Positions 25,207 through 36,437 are shown, counted from the stretch's first letter. The stretch is 64,000 bases of DNA from Methylovulum miyakonense HT12 (GCF_000384075.1 NZ_KB913025.1:4348187-4412186), one strand, 5' to 3'. The notes: generated from the letters alone by a model not told the origin. Program-made: numbers and translations.

Positions 25207-27684
25207 CTAGGCGAAGATATAATCCGCCAACACCGTATGGTCCGCGCCTTGTAATGAACCGACCAAGGTCAATTCATTGGCCGTGACCTGTGCCCCGGCA
25301 TCAGCTGATTGGAATAGAAACACGCCGCTATCCGTGCCGTTATCCACCACAAATAAGCGCGTGTCACCGACTGCGTATGCGGAAGATGCAGAACCTATCC
25401 TCGCCGCCGCTGAAGCCGTGTCGATGCCCCCCACAATATCCGGCGTGATGATGACCAGTTCCGCCTGCTTCGAAAACGTTACGGGGAGGTTGCTAACAGT
25501 CGGGGAATCAATGACATGGTCGCCATCGCCAATCTTAAGTTCGGTGTTACCATCTTTGATCCTTAAATGGTCAAAACCCGTTGTAAAGTCAGAGACCACA
25601 TCAGCACCGCCAACCGTTGTAGAAAACACAAATATATCGTTGCCAGCCCCCCCTGCCAGGGTATCGGCACCTTCGAAACCACGCAAGATGTTGTTGCCAC
25701 TGTTGCCCTGCAAGTTATTGTTTAGCTCGTTCCCGTTGGCATTGGCATTAGCCGCCCCTTGTAAAATCAGGTTTTCCAGGTTTGCCCCCAAAACCCAAGT
25801 GCTATTGGATAGCACCGTATCGGTACCGCCAAGGCTATCCTCAATAATAACGTCGTCACTTTGGTTGACTTCATAAGTGTCATCACCTGCGCCACCCGTC
25901 ATGGTGTCCGCACCCAAGCCGCCAATAAGCTGGTCATTCCCTAAATCACCTTTCAGCGTATCATTCCCTAGATCGCCATTTAAGATGTTATTGCCGACGT
26001 TGCCTTGCAGGTAGTTGTTATCGGCGTTACCTGCCGCATTAATATTGTCAAACCCCATCAAGACCAGGTTTTCCAAATTCAAACCTAAGCTCCAATCCAA
26101 CGTAGCGTAGACCGTATCAGTTCCACTTAACGCATCTTCTATAATATTGTCGCCGACATCATTGGCACCATAACTGTCATCGCCTATACCACCAGTCATT
26201 TTGTCGACACCTGCGCCACCATACAGTCCATCGTTACCGGAACCGCCTTCTAAGGTGTCCGCGCCAGCAAAGCCATAGAGCGTATTGTCGAAGGTGTTGC
26301 CCGTGATAACATTATCCAGACCATTACCCGCCCCTATTTTCGCGTTAATGCCCATTAACAATAAATTTTCGACGTTTGCGCTTAAAGTATGGCCTATCCA
26401 AGACTGCACCCAGTCAGTCCCTTCATTGGCTTGTTCGATGACCGTGTCCCCTGCATTGTCAACGACATACGTGTCATTGCCCTTGCCACCCGTCATTTTA
26501 TCCGCGCCAATGCCGCCATCCAGTTTATTGTCGCCCAATCCCCCCGTAATTTCATTGTTCAAATCATTGCCTGTGCCGTTGGTATTGAGGCTATTCCAAA
26601 GGAACAGCTTTTCAATATTCCCTAACAACGCATAACTGCCATAGGAATAAACGGTATCTATCCCAGAATTGGCATTTTCCACTACTTTATCCGCCGGAAC
26701 TTCCACGGTATAGCTATCGTCACCCAAACCGCCTTTTAAGGTGTCAATCCCGCCGCCGCCCACAATAACATCGTTATAGGATGAGCCGAATATCAAATCA
26801 TCTTGGGCATTGCCAATGACTTGCCCGGCGTTGCCAGTGATAAAAAGGGTTTCGACATAATCCGGCATCTGGTAGGACTTAAGAAAGCCGCCTATACCAG
26901 GGGAGTGCAGAAAAATAGTATCCGCATTACCTTCACCCATTTTCTCTATCACCGTATCATAAGGGTTGCCATTATCTACGTCCGTATAATCCACGAAATA
27001 GATGTCATCGCCCTGCCCTCCTATCATGGTGTCTTGCCACGCCCCCCCATCTAGCCAGTTATTACCCGAATTGCCTATCAGGGTTTGGAAAAAAATGCCC
27101 ATGACGATTTTAAGGTTGGCAGTACCTAGCAGGATGATGGTCTCTACCCCATGGCTTACATCCATATCCTCAGTGAAACTCACGGTGGTCTTGACGGTAT
27201 CGTTAATGCCATCGCTCGGATTGCCATCAACATAATCGTCGATGACATCATCCACATTATCCACATAATAGGTGTCATCGCCCTTGCCACCGACCATTTC
27301 GTCGGCACCCGCCTTGCCGTCAAAAGTATTTGCACCACTGTTACCGACCAAACGGTTATTAAGGCCATTACCCGTAGCGCTCAAATTAGCACTCCCGGTC
27401 AACGTCAGATTTTCGACATTGGCGGTCAAGGTATAACTGATGGATGAATTAACCAGATCGCCACCTTCATTGACGGCTTCCACCACCTTATCTTGGGCAT
27501 TATCGACAAAGTAAATGTCATCACCCGTGCCGCCGTCCATATAATCGGCTCCAGACCCCCCATCCAAGTAATCATTGCCACCCAAACCAAACAAGTTGTC
27601 ATTTCCGCCTAAGCCAGATATAAAATCGCTGGCGGATGTGCCAAACAGACTATTAGCCCCCGATGTACCTATAAGTATTGCCAT
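25207..27684 (-). CDS. Secreted RTX-type calcium-binding repeat protein
   Basis: An 825-residue protein built of haemolysin-type calcium-binding repeats. The N-terminus starts directly with repeat sequence (GTSGANSLFG, GGNDNLFGLGGNDYLDGG) and has no Sec signal. It then runs through about seven long units of around 100 residues, each with LENL-type strands, GNSGNN and GGAGDDTYxVDN. The C-terminal part (about 690-825) has no such repeats and ends LVGSLQGADHTVLADYIFA, probably the type I secretion signal. The ATG at 27684 follows AGGGGATA. No HlyB/HlyD/TolC genes lie nearby. It has a clear paralogue at 61696-64000, with nearly the same C-terminal 50 residues. Function may be surface or matrix structure; no enzymatic domain is visible. 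Confidence 0.85.
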   Translation of the reverse strand: MAILIGTSGANSLFGTSASDFISGLGGNDNLFGLGGNDYLDGGSGADYMDGGTGDDIYFVDNAQDKVVEAVNEGGDLVNSSISYTLTANVENLTLTGSANLSATGNGLNNRLVGNSGANTFDGKAGADEMVGGKGDDTYYVDNVDDVIDDYVDGNPSDGINDTVKTTVSFTEDMDVSHGVETIILLGTANLKIVMGIFFQTLIGNSGNNWLDGGAWQDTMIGGQGDDIYFVDYTDVDNGNPYDTVIEKMGEGNADTIFLHSPGIGGFLKSYQMPDYVETLFITGNAGQVIGNAQDDLIFGSSYNDVIVGGGGIDTLKGGLGDDSYTVEVPADKVVENANSGIDTVYSYGSYALLGNIEKLFLWNSLNTNGTGNDLNNEITGGLGDNKLDGGIGADKMTGGKGNDTYVVDNAGDTVIEQANEGTDWVQSWIGHTLSANVENLLLMGINAKIGAGNGLDNVITGNTFDNTLYGFAGADTLEGGSGNDGLYGGAGVDKMTGGIGDDSYGANDVGDNIIEDALSGTDTVYATLDWSLGLNLENLVLMGFDNINAAGNADNNYLQGNVGNNILNGDLGNDTLKGDLGNDQLIGGLGADTMTGGAGDDTYEVNQSDDVIIEDSLGGTDTVLSNSTWVLGANLENLILQGAANANANGNELNNNLQGNSGNNILRGFEGADTLAGGAGNDIFVFSTTVGGADVVSDFTTGFDHLRIKDGNTELKIGDGDHVIDSPTVSNLPVTFSKQAELVIITPDIVGGIDTASAAARIGSASSAYAVGDTRLFVVDNGTDSGVFLFQSADAGAQVTANELTLVGSLQGADHTVLADYIFA

Positions 27685-28044
27685 GACCGTATCCCCTAGA
27701 AATTATTAATATCAATCCCTTAAAAGGCAGGCATTGTGTTTTCCGATAGACACGCCACCCTTCCTTTAAGGTTAGGCTGAGTTTAGGGCACATTATCGTG
27801 TGGGCGTTATGTCGGATTAACCGTTTGGATTGGTCATATTTACAATAGCCAAATGGGAGCCTGGCCACATGGCTACGGAGATTGGCATTATGGTTTCCTA
27901 GATGCCTAAGATACTGAAAGTTTTATAAAACCAACCCGAGCATATGGCCACAGGAAAACTGGCGCAAACAAAAAAAAGCGGGGGTTAAGATTTCCGGGAC
28001 ACATCTAGGTGGGAGCTGGTTTAGCCGCACATAATTTTTAACGG
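27685..28044. other. Intergenic gap between pnp and the RTX-type gene
   Basis: About 360 bases with no gene. It should hold the minus-strand promoter of the RTX-type gene, but I could not pick a convincing pair of hexamers. Nothing repeated or structured stands out apart from the terminator at its right end. Confidence 0.4.
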
Positions 28045-28075
28045 GCACAAAAAAAGGGCCTTGCGGCCCTTTTTA
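28045..28075 (-). terminator. Rho-independent terminator of the rimP-pnp operon
   Basis: On the minus strand, GGGCC GCAA GGCCC followed by a run of seven T. It lies about 25 bases after the pnp stop codon and ends the whole rimP-to-pnp operon. Confidence 0.88.
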
Positions 28076-28099
28076 ATTTTTACCACCAACAGACAAAAA

Positions 28100-30178
28100 T
28101 TATTCTTTATCCGCTTCTTTCATGCTCAAGCGCACACGCCCTTGGCGGTCGATTTCCAACACTTTTACGCGCACCACATCGCCTTCGTTCAGCTTGTCGC
28201 TGACCTTATCGACATGATCATCGGAAATTTGCGAGATATGCACCAAGCCGTCTTTGCCCGGCAGGATGGTGACGAATGCGCCGAAGTCCATCAAACGGAC
28301 GACTTTGCCTTCGTAGACTTTGCCGACTTCAACTTCTTCAGTGATTTCTTCAATCATACGTCGGGCTTCTTCACCTGCGGCCTTGTCCACCGAGGCGATT
28401 TTGACGATGCCGTCATCGGTCAGGTCAACGCTGGCACCGGTGATTTCGGTGATGCCGCGTATGGTGGCGCCGCCTTTGCCGATCACTTCACGGATTTTGC
28501 TAGGGTCGATTTTGAACGTGATGATGCGCGGTGCAAAATCGGACATTTCTTCGCGGGTTGAAGCCAAGGCCTTGTTCATTTCGCCAAGGATATGCAGACG
28601 GCCTTGTTTGGCTTGCTCCAACGCGGTTTTCATGATTTCGGCGGTGATGCCGTCAATCTTGATGTCCATTTGCAAAGCGGTAATGCCTTGTTCTGAACCG
28701 GCGACCTTAAAGTCCATATCGCCCAAGTGGTCTTCGTCGCCCATGATGTCGGACAACACAGCGAAACGCTCACCTTCTTTAATCAAGCCCATCGCAATAC
28801 CGGCGACGGGTGCGCTGATCGGCACACCGGCATCCATCAACGCCAAGGAACTGCCGCACACGGAAGCCATGGAGCTGGAACCGTTGGATTCGGTGATTTC
28901 AGACACCACGCGGATGGTGTAAGGGAATTCTTCCATATTCGGCAACACGGCGGCGACACCGCGTTTTGCCAAGCGTCCATGACCGATTTCGCGGCGTTTT
29001 GGCGAACCGACTTGACCGGTTTCACCCACGCTGTACGGAGGGAAATTGTAATGCAACATAAATGGTTCTTTGTATTCACCCGCCAAGGCGTCAATGATTT
29101 GCGCATCGCGTTGGGTGCCTAAAGTGGCGACCACGATGGCTTGGGTTTCGCCGCGTGTGAACAGGGCTGAACCGTGGGTGCGTGGCAATACGCCAGTACG
29201 GATGCTGATCGGACGGATGGAGTCTAATGCGCGTCCGTCGATACGTTTGCTTTCGTTAAGAATAGCATTACGGACGATGGTGTATTCCAGATGTTCGATG
29301 ATCGTGCGGATCGCATTCGCTTCGTAGTCACCGTCAGCGGTGAGCTTTTCAACGGCGGCGTTACGGATGGCTTTGAGCTGTTCTTGTCTGATCAGTTTTT
29401 CAGGCACTTGATAAGCGGCTTTGATGTCCGCTTCAACCGCCGCAGTCACTAATCCAACTAAAGTGGCATTGGCTTCGGGAGCCGTCCAACCGACCACACC
29501 TTTACCTGCCGCATTGGCAAATTCGTTAATCGCGTTAATCGCCGTTTGCATTTGTTCGTGACCGAACAACACTGCGCCTAACATGACTTCTTCGGATAAG
29601 CCCGCGGCTTCCGATTCCACCATCAATACCGCATGGGCGGTACCGGCGACAACCAAAGTCAATTGCGATTCTTTCAATTCTGCAGGAGATGGGTTTAATA
29701 AATAAGCACCGTCTTTATAACCGACACAAGCCGCACCGATTGGGCCGTTAAATGGCAAACCGGACACTGCCAAAGCCGCAGACGCGCCTAAAAGGGCTGG
29801 AATTTCAGGATCGACACTAGGGTTTAAGGAAACAACAGTGGCGACAATTTGTACTTCGTTGGTATAGCCTTCAGGGAAGAGCGGACGAATGGGGCGGTCA
29901 ATCAAACGGGACGTTAAGGTTTCTTGCTCACTAGGCCGCCCTTCGCGTTTGAAAAAACCACCGGGGATTTTGCCGGCCGCATAGGCTTTTTCTTGGTAAT
30001 TTACGGTCAACGGGAAAAAATCCCCGCCATTGGCTTCTTTTTTGCCCACCACGGTGACAAGCAAGGTGGTACCGTCAACGTCGATCATCACCGCGCCGTC
30101 GGCTTGACGGGCAATTTCACCCGTTTCTAGCGATACTGTGAGTGCGCCGTATTGAAATTCTTTCCTGATAGGATTCAC
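28100..30178 (-). CDS. pnp: Polyribonucleotide nucleotidyltransferase (PNPase)
   Basis: A 3'-to-5' phosphorolytic exoribonuclease and subunit of the RNA degradosome. It has 692 residues in the usual order: RNase PH domain 1, an all-helical linker, RNase PH domain 2, then KH ([20 protein letters not shown]) and S1 ([28 protein letters not shown]) domains. The catalytic domain has [14 protein letters not shown], and near 480-500 come [19 protein letters not shown] residues. The start is a GTG at 30178 after AAAGGAA. It follows rpsO with two hairpins in the 112-base gap, as in E. coli, where RNase III cleaves this leader so that PNPase can autoregulate. A terminator follows its stop. Confidence 0.97.
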   Translation of the reverse strand: MNPIRKEFQYGALTVSLETGEIARQADGAVMIDVDGTTLLVTVVGKKEANGGDFFPLTVNYQEKAYAAGKIPGGFFKREGRPSEQETLTSRLIDRPIRPLFPEGYTNEVQIVATVVSLNPSVDPEIPALLGASAALAVSGLPFNGPIGAACVGYKDGAYLLNPSPAELKESQLTLVVAGTAHAVLMVESEAAGLSEEVMLGAVLFGHEQMQTAINAINEFANAAGKGVVGWTAPEANATLVGLVTAAVEADIKAAYQVPEKLIRQEQLKAIRNAAVEKLTADGDYEANAIRTIIEHLEYTIVRNAILNESKRIDGRALDSIRPISIRTGVLPRTHGSALFTRGETQAIVVATLGTQRDAQIIDALAGEYKEPFMLHYNFPPYSVGETGQVGSPKRREIGHGRLAKRGVAAVLPNMEEFPYTIRVVSEITESNGSSSMASVCGSSLALMDAGVPISAPVAGIAMGLIKEGERFAVLSDIMGDEDHLGDMDFKVAGSEQGITALQMDIKIDGITAEIMKTALEQAKQGRLHILGEMNKALASTREEMSDFAPRIITFKIDPSKIREVIGKGGATIRGITEITGASVDLTDDGIVKIASVDKAAGEEARRMIEEITEEVEVGKVYEGKVVRLMDFGAFVTILPGKDGLVHISQISDDHVDKVSDKLNEGDVVRVKVLEIDRQGRVRLSMKEADKE

Positions 30179-30206
30179 TATAAGATTCCTTTGTGTAGAG
30201 GTTCGG

Positions 30207-30233
30207 GTAAGGATATTTCAGTCATATCCTTAC
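30207..30233 (-). ncRNA. Leader hairpin of pnp (likely RNase III or autoregulation site)
   Basis: Perfect 10-base arms GTAAGGATAT / ATATCCTTAC with a 7-base loop, about 30 bases before the GTG of pnp. It matches in position the RNase III-processed stem of E. coli pnp, so PNPase autoregulation probably works here. This is inferred from placement and structure. Confidence 0.6.
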
Positions 30234-30255
30234 TGAGGTTGTCGCGTGTTTGGTC

Positions 30256-30278
30256 GGGACGCAAACGTGTTGCGTCCC
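30256..30278 (-). terminator. Hairpin after rpsO
   Basis: Perfect 9-base arms GGGACGCAA / TTGCGTCCC with a 5-base loop, 13 bases after the rpsO stop. It has no T-run, so it is probably a partial terminator or mRNA-end stabiliser that lets transcription pass into pnp. Confidence 0.5.
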
Positions 30279-30290
30279 GCAATAGCATCT

Positions 30291-30560
30291 TTACTTACGC
30301 AGACCCAGACGTTCAATCAAAGAACGGTAGCGGGCGACGTCTTTGTTTTTCAGATAATCCAACAACTTGCGGCGTTGGTTAACCATGCGCAACAAACCGC
30401 GGCGTGAATGGTTGTCTTTTTTATGCGCGGCAAAGTGCGGTGTCAAATGCGTGATGTGCGCGGTCAACAAAGCAACTTGCACTTCTGGGGAACCCGTGTC
30501 GGTTTCTGTCAAACGGTAAGCTTCAACAACAGCTTTTTTTTGTTCTGCGGTAAATGGCAT
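30291..30560 (-). CDS. rpsO: 30S ribosomal protein S15
   Basis: An 89-residue small-subunit protein that binds 16S rRNA and bridges to the large subunit. The sequence has the family landmarks [40 protein letters not shown] and [12 protein letters not shown]. The ATG at 30560 follows AGGGA. It is transcribed after truB and before pnp as in most gammaproteobacteria. The upstream region from 30588 to 30718 contains several hairpins, where S15 may repress its own translation. Confidence 0.98.
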   Translation of the reverse strand: MPFTAEQKKAVVEAYRLTETDTGSPEVQVALLTAHITHLTPHFAAHKKDNHSRRGLLRMVNQRRKLLDYLKNKDVARYRSLIERLGLRK

Positions 30561-30587
30561 GTTTTGATAATCCCTATAAGATTAAAG

Positions 30588-30718
30588 TATAAAAAATAAA
30601 GCCGCCAAAGGGCGACTTAAGAAAAATCCTGCTCCACGATAGGGTGTAGAACAGGAGGATAAGGCCGTAACGTGGTGTCCCGGCCTTTTTGCACCATCCC
30701 ATCAGGATGGTGCAAAAT
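30588..30718 (-). ncRNA. Structured leader between truB and rpsO
   Basis: On the minus strand three stems follow each other: GCACCATCC / GGATGGTGC (30691-30713), GGCCG / CGGCC (30663-30686) and GTCGCC / GGCGGC (30601-30616). The last is followed by a T-rich run, like an attenuator. The region may end truB transcripts in part and may be the S15 autoregulatory leader. The pseudoknot known from E. coli rpsO was not traced here. Confidence 0.5.
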
Positions 30719-30727
30719 AGTGCATAT

Positions 30728-31630
30728 CTATTTGTTCAAATTGAACAATTTTTTCGGGGCTATTTTACCATCCAATAGCATTTCCCCCAACCCCAAAAAC
30801 AGGGTTTCGTGGTAGAGCCTGACCGTACCCGCCCCTGTTGTTTCGAAAGGGATGGTTTGCCCATAATTGATCGCGATGGTTTGCGTATCGGACAAATGCA
30901 CAGACGGTAAGGCCAATAAAGGTTTATCGACTGGTATCAGGGTGTTAAATAAAGTTTCCTCAGGCATTGCCGACAACTCTTCCACCGTCAGCGCATCAGC
31001 GATGGAAAACTGCCCTGCCCCCACACGCCGTAAAGCTGTCACAGTTCCGCACGTCCCTAACGCATGGCCTAAATCCTCCGCCAATGAGCGGATATAAGTG
31101 CCTTTGGAACACGCCACTTCCAAGGTCAATTGCTCTGGCGTGTGGCCTAATAAAACCAACTCAAAAATATGGATACTTCGGGCTTTGCGCTCTATGGTGA
31201 TGCCTTCCCGCGCCAGTTCGTAAAGTTTTTTGCCCTGATGCTTCAACGCGGAATACATGGGCGGGACTTGCCCGATAGGCCCTGTGAATTTTTGTAAGCA
31301 CGCTTCGATATCAGCAAGCGTCAACGCTGGCACGGGTTGGGTGTCAATCACCGCGCCTTCGGCATCGCCTGTATCCGTCATCACACCCAACTGCACCGTG
31401 ACTTGATAGCGTTTGTCGTCATCCAGCATCAACGCCGACACCTTAGTCGCTTCACCAAAACACAAGGGCAACAGCCCGCTAGCCAAAGGGTCTAAGGCTC
31501 CAGTATGCCCGGCTTTATTGGCGTTAAACAAACGGCGGACTTCCTGCAAGGCCTTGTTGGAAGACACGCCTAGGCGTTTGTCCAACAAAATGATGCCGTG
31601 GACATTACGGCCTGAGGTGCGTTTGCTCAT
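30728..31630 (-). CDS. truB: tRNA pseudouridine(55) synthase TruB
   Basis: Makes pseudouridine 55 in the T-loop of tRNAs. The protein has 300 residues. The N-terminal catalytic core shows GIILLDKRLGVSSNKALQEV and the motif with the catalytic Asp, GHTGALDPLASGLLPLCFGEATK. CSKGTYIRSLAEDLG follows, then a small PUA-like C-terminus. It lies in the conserved operon after rbfA, with a 142-base gap that includes a hairpin. The ATG at 31630 lacks a strong Shine-Dalgarno, which suggests weaker translation than its neighbours. Confidence 0.97.
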   Translation of the reverse strand: MSKRTSGRNVHGIILLDKRLGVSSNKALQEVRRLFNANKAGHTGALDPLASGLLPLCFGEATKVSALMLDDDKRYQVTVQLGVMTDTGDAEGAVIDTQPVPALTLADIEACLQKFTGPIGQVPPMYSALKHQGKKLYELAREGITIERKARSIHIFELVLLGHTPEQLTLEVACSKGTYIRSLAEDLGHALGTCGTVTALRRVGAGQFSIADALTVEELSAMPEETLFNTLIPVDKPLLALPSVHLSDTQTIAINYGQTIPFETTGAGTVRLYHETLFLGLGEMLLDGKIAPKKLFNLNK

Positions 31631-31664
31631 GGGGATAAATTAGATGCGGAGCCAATCCAGTGCT

Positions 31665-31730
31665 TAAAAAATAATTGGCAATCACAACCACTGCTTATCA
31701 AACAAGCTTGAATGGGTATTGCCAAAATAA
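31665..31730 (-). terminator. Possible weak terminator between rbfA and truB
   Basis: Perfect 8-base arms TTGGCAAT / ATTGCCAA separated by 35 bases; on the minus strand the second arm is followed by TTATTTTTT. The loop is long, so termination is probably partial and truB may still be read through from upstream. Confidence 0.35.
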
Positions 31731-31772
31731 TTTATTACTACCAAGTGCCAGTTTACCTATGATTAAGACATC

Positions 31773-32144
31773 CTACCCTTCATCGGTTGGCGGATTTTTG
31801 GCCACTTCGCTCAACAACTCCGCCACCCGCATCCCCGTATCAAACGAATCGTCATAATGGAAACGCAATTCGGCGATATGGCGAAGGCGCATCCGTTTGG
31901 CGAGCAGGTGGCGGATTTGCGGGGCGAGTTCGTTCAGAACTTTCAAATTGGCCTTTTTACCGTCGGCATCGGCGTTCAGCACGGTGACGTAGACTTTCGC
32001 GACGGCGAGGTCACGGGTGACCTCGACTTCGTTGATGGTGACGAAGCCCAACCGTGGGTCATCAACCTCACGTTGCAGGATGAACGAAAGTTCTTTCTGC
32101 ATTTGCGAGGAAACGCGGTCTTTGCGGCCATATTCTTTTGCCAT
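31773..32144 (-). CDS. rbfA: 30S ribosome-binding factor RbfA
   Basis: A 123-residue KH-fold protein that binds the immature 30S subunit and aids maturation of the 16S rRNA 5' end, mainly in the cold. The sequence has RVSSQMQKELSFILQREVDDPRLGFVTINEVEVTRDLA and the AKVYVTVL strand, and the family's later segment APQIRHLLAKRMRLRHIAELRFHYDDSFDTG. It follows infB by two bases. A short acidic tail ends the protein. Confidence 0.97.
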   Translation of the reverse strand: MAKEYGRKDRVSSQMQKELSFILQREVDDPRLGFVTINEVEVTRDLAVAKVYVTVLNADADGKKANLKVLNELAPQIRHLLAKRMRLRHIAELRFHYDDSFDTGMRVAELLSEVAKNPPTDEG

Positions 32145-32146
32145 GC

Positions 32147-34885
32147 TTACAACACCCGCTTGACTTCAGTGCGCTCGAAGACTTCGATTTGGTCGCCTGC
32201 TTGCACATCGTTGTAGTTTTTTACGCCGATACCGCATTCCATGCCCATTTTGACTTCGGCGGCATCGTCTTTGAAACGGCGTAGCGATTCCAATTGGCCT
32301 TCGAAAATGACCACGTTTTCACGCAAGACGCGGATAGGCAAGTTACGTTTGACGTAGCCGTCGATGACCATACAACCCGCAATCGCACCAAATTTCGGTG
32401 AGCGGAACACGTCACGGACTTCGGCAAGGCCGACGATATGCTCCCTGATTTCTGGGGCGAGCATGCCGCTGATGGATTTCTTGACTTCATCAATCGCATC
32501 GTAAATGACGCTGTAATAATGTAAGTCCACGCCTTTTTCTTCGATCAATTTCCGTGAAGTCGCATCCGCCCTGACGTTAAAGCCGATCAGGATCGCACCG
32601 GAAGCCAAGGCCAAGTTGACATCGCCTTCGTTGATACCGCCGACACCGCCAAAAATGACTTTAACTTCGACTTCTTCGTTCGACAAACCGACCAAGGAAC
32701 CACGCAAGGCTTCCAAACTGCCTTGCACGTCGGTTTTGATCACCAAGTTGACGCTGGCCAATTCACCTGCGGTCATGCGTGAGAACACCTCATCCAATTT
32801 GGACGCCTGTTGCGCGGCATGGCGGCTGAATTTCTTACGGTCTTCGCGGTGTTTTGCCAAGTCTTTGGCAACCCGTTCGTTTTGCACGACCAGGAACTCA
32901 TCACCCGCATTCGGCGTACCGGACAGGCCTAAAATTTCCACGGGGACTGAAGGGCCGGCTTCTTTGATGGCTTTGCCGTTTTCGTTAAACATGGCGCGGA
33001 CTCGGCCATATTCATGGCCACATAAGACCATTTGCCCGTTTTCCAACGTGCCCTTTTGCACCAGTATGGTAGCGACCGCACCCCGGCCTTTATCCAGACG
33101 CGATTCAATGACCACGCCTGACGCAGCACCTTCAATCGGCGCTTTCAGTTCAAGGATTTCGGTTTGGACAATCAGCGACTCAATCAGCTCATCAATGCCC
33201 TCACCTGTTTTGGCCGATATTTTCAAGAATTGGACATCACCGCCCCACTCTTCCGCCAACACGTTGATGGTTGATAATTCTTGCATGACCCGGTCAGGAT
33301 TAGCTTCGGGCTTGTCGATTTTGTTCATCGCAACAATAATCGGCACATTCGCCGCCCGTGCATGTTCCACCGCTTCTTTGGTTTGCGGCATCACGCCGTC
33401 ATCGGCGGCCACCACGACAATGACCACGTCAGTGACATCAGCACCCCGCGCCCGCATCGCGGTGAACGCGGCGTGGCCTGGGGTATCAAGGAAAGTGACG
33501 GCACCGTGGTCGGTCTTGACTTGGTACGCACCGATGTGCTGGGTGATGCCGCCCGCTTCGCCGGCAGCGACGCGGGTTTTGCGGATGTAATCCAATAATG
33601 ACGTCTTGCCATGGTCGACATGGCCCATGATGGTGACGATAGGGGCCCTCGGCATTTCGACGCGGTTGTCTTCCGCCAACACTTCGGCAAGCATTTCTTG
33701 CTCTAGGTCATCGTCACTTTGCATGATGGGTTTATGGCCCATGTCTTCCACCAAAATCACCGCCGTTTCCTGGTCGATGCTTTGGTTAATGGTGGCCATA
33801 ATGCCCAGCTTCATCAGATGCTTGATGACCAACGCCGCTTTGACGCTCATTTTTTGCGCCAAATCTGAGACGATGATCATTTCAGGAATCGTCACTTCCT
33901 TGACGATAGGAGCCACCGGCATTTCAAATTGATGGCGGTTTTCAGACGGCATGGCGACACGGGCGTTCTGCTTGCCTTTTTTCTTGCCCCTCTTGCCATC
34001 TTTACTCGGCGTGCTACGTAAAGCGCCCTCTTCCTGTTTTTTCTTGTACGCGCCTTCTTGCTGTTTGACCGCGGCTTGCTGCCTCACTTTCTCGGCGTTT
34101 TTCTTAATGGATTCTTCAAGGCGGCGCTCCTTTTCCTGCTGTTTTTTCCTGACTTCATCGGTTTCCTTGGCTTTGATGGGCTTATCTTGCTTGATTTTTT
34201 TATCATCCTTAATTTTTACCGTGGCAAATTTCTCATCGGGATCGAGCTCATCAATCAAATCGGCTTCGGGCAAAACCTCTTCCGCTGGCCCGGCTTTCGT
34301 CGTGCCCTCGGCTTTAATGTCCCGCTTTGCCGGTTTGGCCCGGACCATTTCTTCTTTCCCCGCGTCAGCCTCATGTGCGGACGGAAGTTCGGCCACGGCA
34401 ATTGCCTCAGGCGCCAAGGCTTGCAAAGGTTCGGCAACTACTGGCTGCGCTTCAGCGGGCTCAGGGTGGACAGGCGCAGGCACGGCCTCGGCAACCGCTG
34501 GCGGCAGTTCTTCAGGCCGGATAGGTTTTGCCGCTTCAACAACTTTGGGTTGTTCCGGCTCAACCGCTTCGGGGCGTTTGATGTAAGTTTTCTTTTTCCT
34601 TACTTCAACGCTAATCGTTTTTGACGAGCTCCCTGGCGCTGTCGACTGCTTAATTTCCATGACCTTCCGGCGCTCCAGGGTGACCCGCCGTGGCGAAGCC
34701 CCTGTGGTGTCTTCCGGTTTGCCGTGGCGTTTGCGCAAATGTCCGAGCAATTGCATTTTTTCATCTTCACTGATGACGTCATCAGGGGAACTGGCAGATA
34801 ATCCTGCTTCTTTCAGTTGTTCCAATAACCGTTCTAAAGGTATTTTGACTACCTCAGCTAACTGCCGTACCGTTTTATCGCTCAT
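32147..34885 (-). CDS. infB: Translation initiation factor IF-2
   Basis: A GTPase that brings initiator tRNA to the 30S subunit. From the ATG at 34885, 912 residues. The N-terminus starts [20 protein letters not shown] (IF2-N domain), followed by a long Ala/Pro/Glu- and Lys-rich linker (about 60-330). Then come a second IF2-N-like domain, the G domain with [20 protein letters not shown], and [18 protein letters not shown], and C-terminal domains with [19 protein letters not shown] and [18 protein letters not shown]. The linker is built from short charged repeats. The open frame extends upstream to 34924 but the IF2-N motif fixes the start. The linker length and composition vary among relatives. 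Confidence 0.97.
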   Translation of the reverse strand: MSDKTVRQLAEVVKIPLERLLEQLKEAGLSASSPDDVISEDEKMQLLGHLRKRHGKPEDTTGASPRRVTLERRKVMEIKQSTAPGSSSKTISVEVRKKKTYIKRPEAVEPEQPKVVEAAKPIRPEELPPAVAEAVPAPVHPEPAEAQPVVAEPLQALAPEAIAVAELPSAHEADAGKEEMVRAKPAKRDIKAEGTTKAGPAEEVLPEADLIDELDPDEKFATVKIKDDKKIKQDKPIKAKETDEVRKKQQEKERRLEESIKKNAEKVRQQAAVKQQEGAYKKKQEEGALRSTPSKDGKRGKKKGKQNARVAMPSENRHQFEMPVAPIVKEVTIPEMIIVSDLAQKMSVKAALVIKHLMKLGIMATINQSIDQETAVILVEDMGHKPIMQSDDDLEQEMLAEVLAEDNRVEMPRAPIVTIMGHVDHGKTSLLDYIRKTRVAAGEAGGITQHIGAYQVKTDHGAVTFLDTPGHAAFTAMRARGADVTDVVIVVVAADDGVMPQTKEAVEHARAANVPIIVAMNKIDKPEANPDRVMQELSTINVLAEEWGGDVQFLKISAKTGEGIDELIESLIVQTEILELKAPIEGAASGVVIESRLDKGRGAVATILVQKGTLENGQMVLCGHEYGRVRAMFNENGKAIKEAGPSVPVEILGLSGTPNAGDEFLVVQNERVAKDLAKHREDRKKFSRHAAQQASKLDEVFSRMTAGELASVNLVIKTDVQGSLEALRGSLVGLSNEEVEVKVIFGGVGGINEGDVNLALASGAILIGFNVRADATSRKLIEEKGVDLHYYSVIYDAIDEVKKSISGMLAPEIREHIVGLAEVRDVFRSPKFGAIAGCMVIDGYVKRNLPIRVLRENVVIFEGQLESLRRFKDDAAEVKMGMECGIGVKNYNDVQAGDQIEVFERTEVKRVL

Positions 34886-34896
34886 ATGCTCCCCCT

Positions 34897-36411
34897 TTAC
34901 TCGCTCTGTGCCTCGGCAAACCAAGGTTCACGTGCCTTCATAATCAATTTTGCCGCCCTTTCTTCCGTCATGCCGGAAAAATTCAACAAATCATCTATGG
35001 ATTGGTCTGCCAAATCATCCATTGTAACGATACCTTGGCTTGCCAATTCGTAAGCCAAATCATCGTCCATTCCTTCCATTGCCAACAAATCTTCCGCAGG
35101 ATGCACCGTCTCCCTTGTTTCTTCAGCCGCTATCGCGCTGATTAACAGGGCATCTTTTGCCCGGCTTCTTAATTCGTTAACAAGATCTTCATCAAAACCT
35201 TCAATATCCAACATTTCACTAACAGGGACATAGGCAATTTCTTCGACGGTGTTAAAACCGACTTCCGCCAGTATCAAGGCAATATCGTCATCAATATCAA
35301 GCTGGTCCATAAAGAGCTGCTTGATTTTGGAAATTTCGGCTTCGCTGTTAAGTTCGGCTTTGGAGGCATCAATGACATTAAGCTCCCAACCGGTCAATTG
35401 CGAGGCCAGGCGCACGTTTTGCCCGCCCCGGCCTATCGCCTGCGACAAATTGTCGGAGCTAACCGCCAGATCCATACTATGTTTGTCTTCATCGACAATA
35501 ATGGATTGGATCTCGGCCGGTGACATGGCGTTGATCACAAATTGGGCTTCACTAGGGTTCCAGAGGATGATGTCCACCCGCTCGCCAGCCAGCTCGTTAG
35601 TGACCGACTGCACCCGTGCGCCCCTCATACCGACACAAGAACCCACTGGATCCAGCCTTGGGTCATTGCTCCTGACGGCTAATTTAGCCCTGGAACCAGG
35701 ATCACGGGCCGCGCCCATAATGCTGATCGTGCCTTCAGCAATTTCCGGCACTTCCAAACGGAACAACGCGGTCAACAATTCAGGCGCTGTCCTGCTGACG
35801 AACAATTGCGGGCCCCGCTGTTCAAGCCGCACATCTTTGAGGTATCCCCTAACGCGGTCACCGATACGGATCGCTTCGCGCGGGATCATGTCCTCTTTAG
35901 CGATGTAAGCTTCGACATGCCCACCCAAATCAAGGAAGATACAACCTTTTTCGATGCGCTTGACGATACCGGTGACCAGTTCGCCTATGCGTGATTTGTA
36001 GGCATCAACAATTTTTTTACGCTCGGCTTCCCGGACTTTCTGGATAATCGCCTGCTTGGCATGTTGCGCGGCAATGCGGCCAAAATCGACTGATTCAATT
36101 TCCTCTTCGACGACATCGCCGACTTGGATATTGGGGTCATCAATTTGCGCCACTTCCAATAAAACCTGCGTGGTAGGATGTTCAACATCGCCATCACACG
36201 CCGGATTAGGGGCAACCACTTCCCATTGCCGGAACGTCTTGTAATCCCCAGTTTTTCTATCAATAGCAACGCGAGCCTTAATTGAATTTATATTACGTTT
36301 GACAGTAGCGACTTCCAATGCTGACTCGATTGCCTGAAAAACAATTTCCTTGTCAATTTCCTTTTCATTGGAAAACACCTCTACTACCAATAAAATTTCT
36401 TTATTTGCCAC
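34897..36411 (-). CDS. nusA: Transcription termination/antitermination protein NusA
   Basis: Binds RNA polymerase and promotes pausing, termination and antitermination. It has 504 residues with an N-terminal RNAP-binding domain ([17 protein letters not shown]), an S1 domain ([27 protein letters not shown]), two KH domains ([39 protein letters not shown]) and two acidic C-terminal repeats (about 365-430 and 440-500). The start is a GTG at 36411 with AAGGAG upstream. It is the second protein gene of the operon after rimP, 26 bases further on, and infB begins 11 bases after it ends. Confidence 0.97.
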   Translation of the reverse strand: MANKEILLVVEVFSNEKEIDKEIVFQAIESALEVATVKRNINSIKARVAIDRKTGDYKTFRQWEVVAPNPACDGDVEHPTTQVLLEVAQIDDPNIQVGDVVEEEIESVDFGRIAAQHAKQAIIQKVREAERKKIVDAYKSRIGELVTGIVKRIEKGCIFLDLGGHVEAYIAKEDMIPREAIRIGDRVRGYLKDVRLEQRGPQLFVSRTAPELLTALFRLEVPEIAEGTISIMGAARDPGSRAKLAVRSNDPRLDPVGSCVGMRGARVQSVTNELAGERVDIILWNPSEAQFVINAMSPAEIQSIIVDEDKHSMDLAVSSDNLSQAIGRGGQNVRLASQLTGWELNVIDASKAELNSEAEISKIKQLFMDQLDIDDDIALILAEVGFNTVEEIAYVPVSEMLDIEGFDEDLVNELRSRAKDALLISAIAAEETRETVHPAEDLLAMEGMDDDLAYELASQGIVTMDDLADQSIDDLLNFSGMTEERAAKLIMKAREPWFAEAQSE

Positions 36412-36437
36412 TTCGAGCTCCTTTTTCGATGCTTTGA

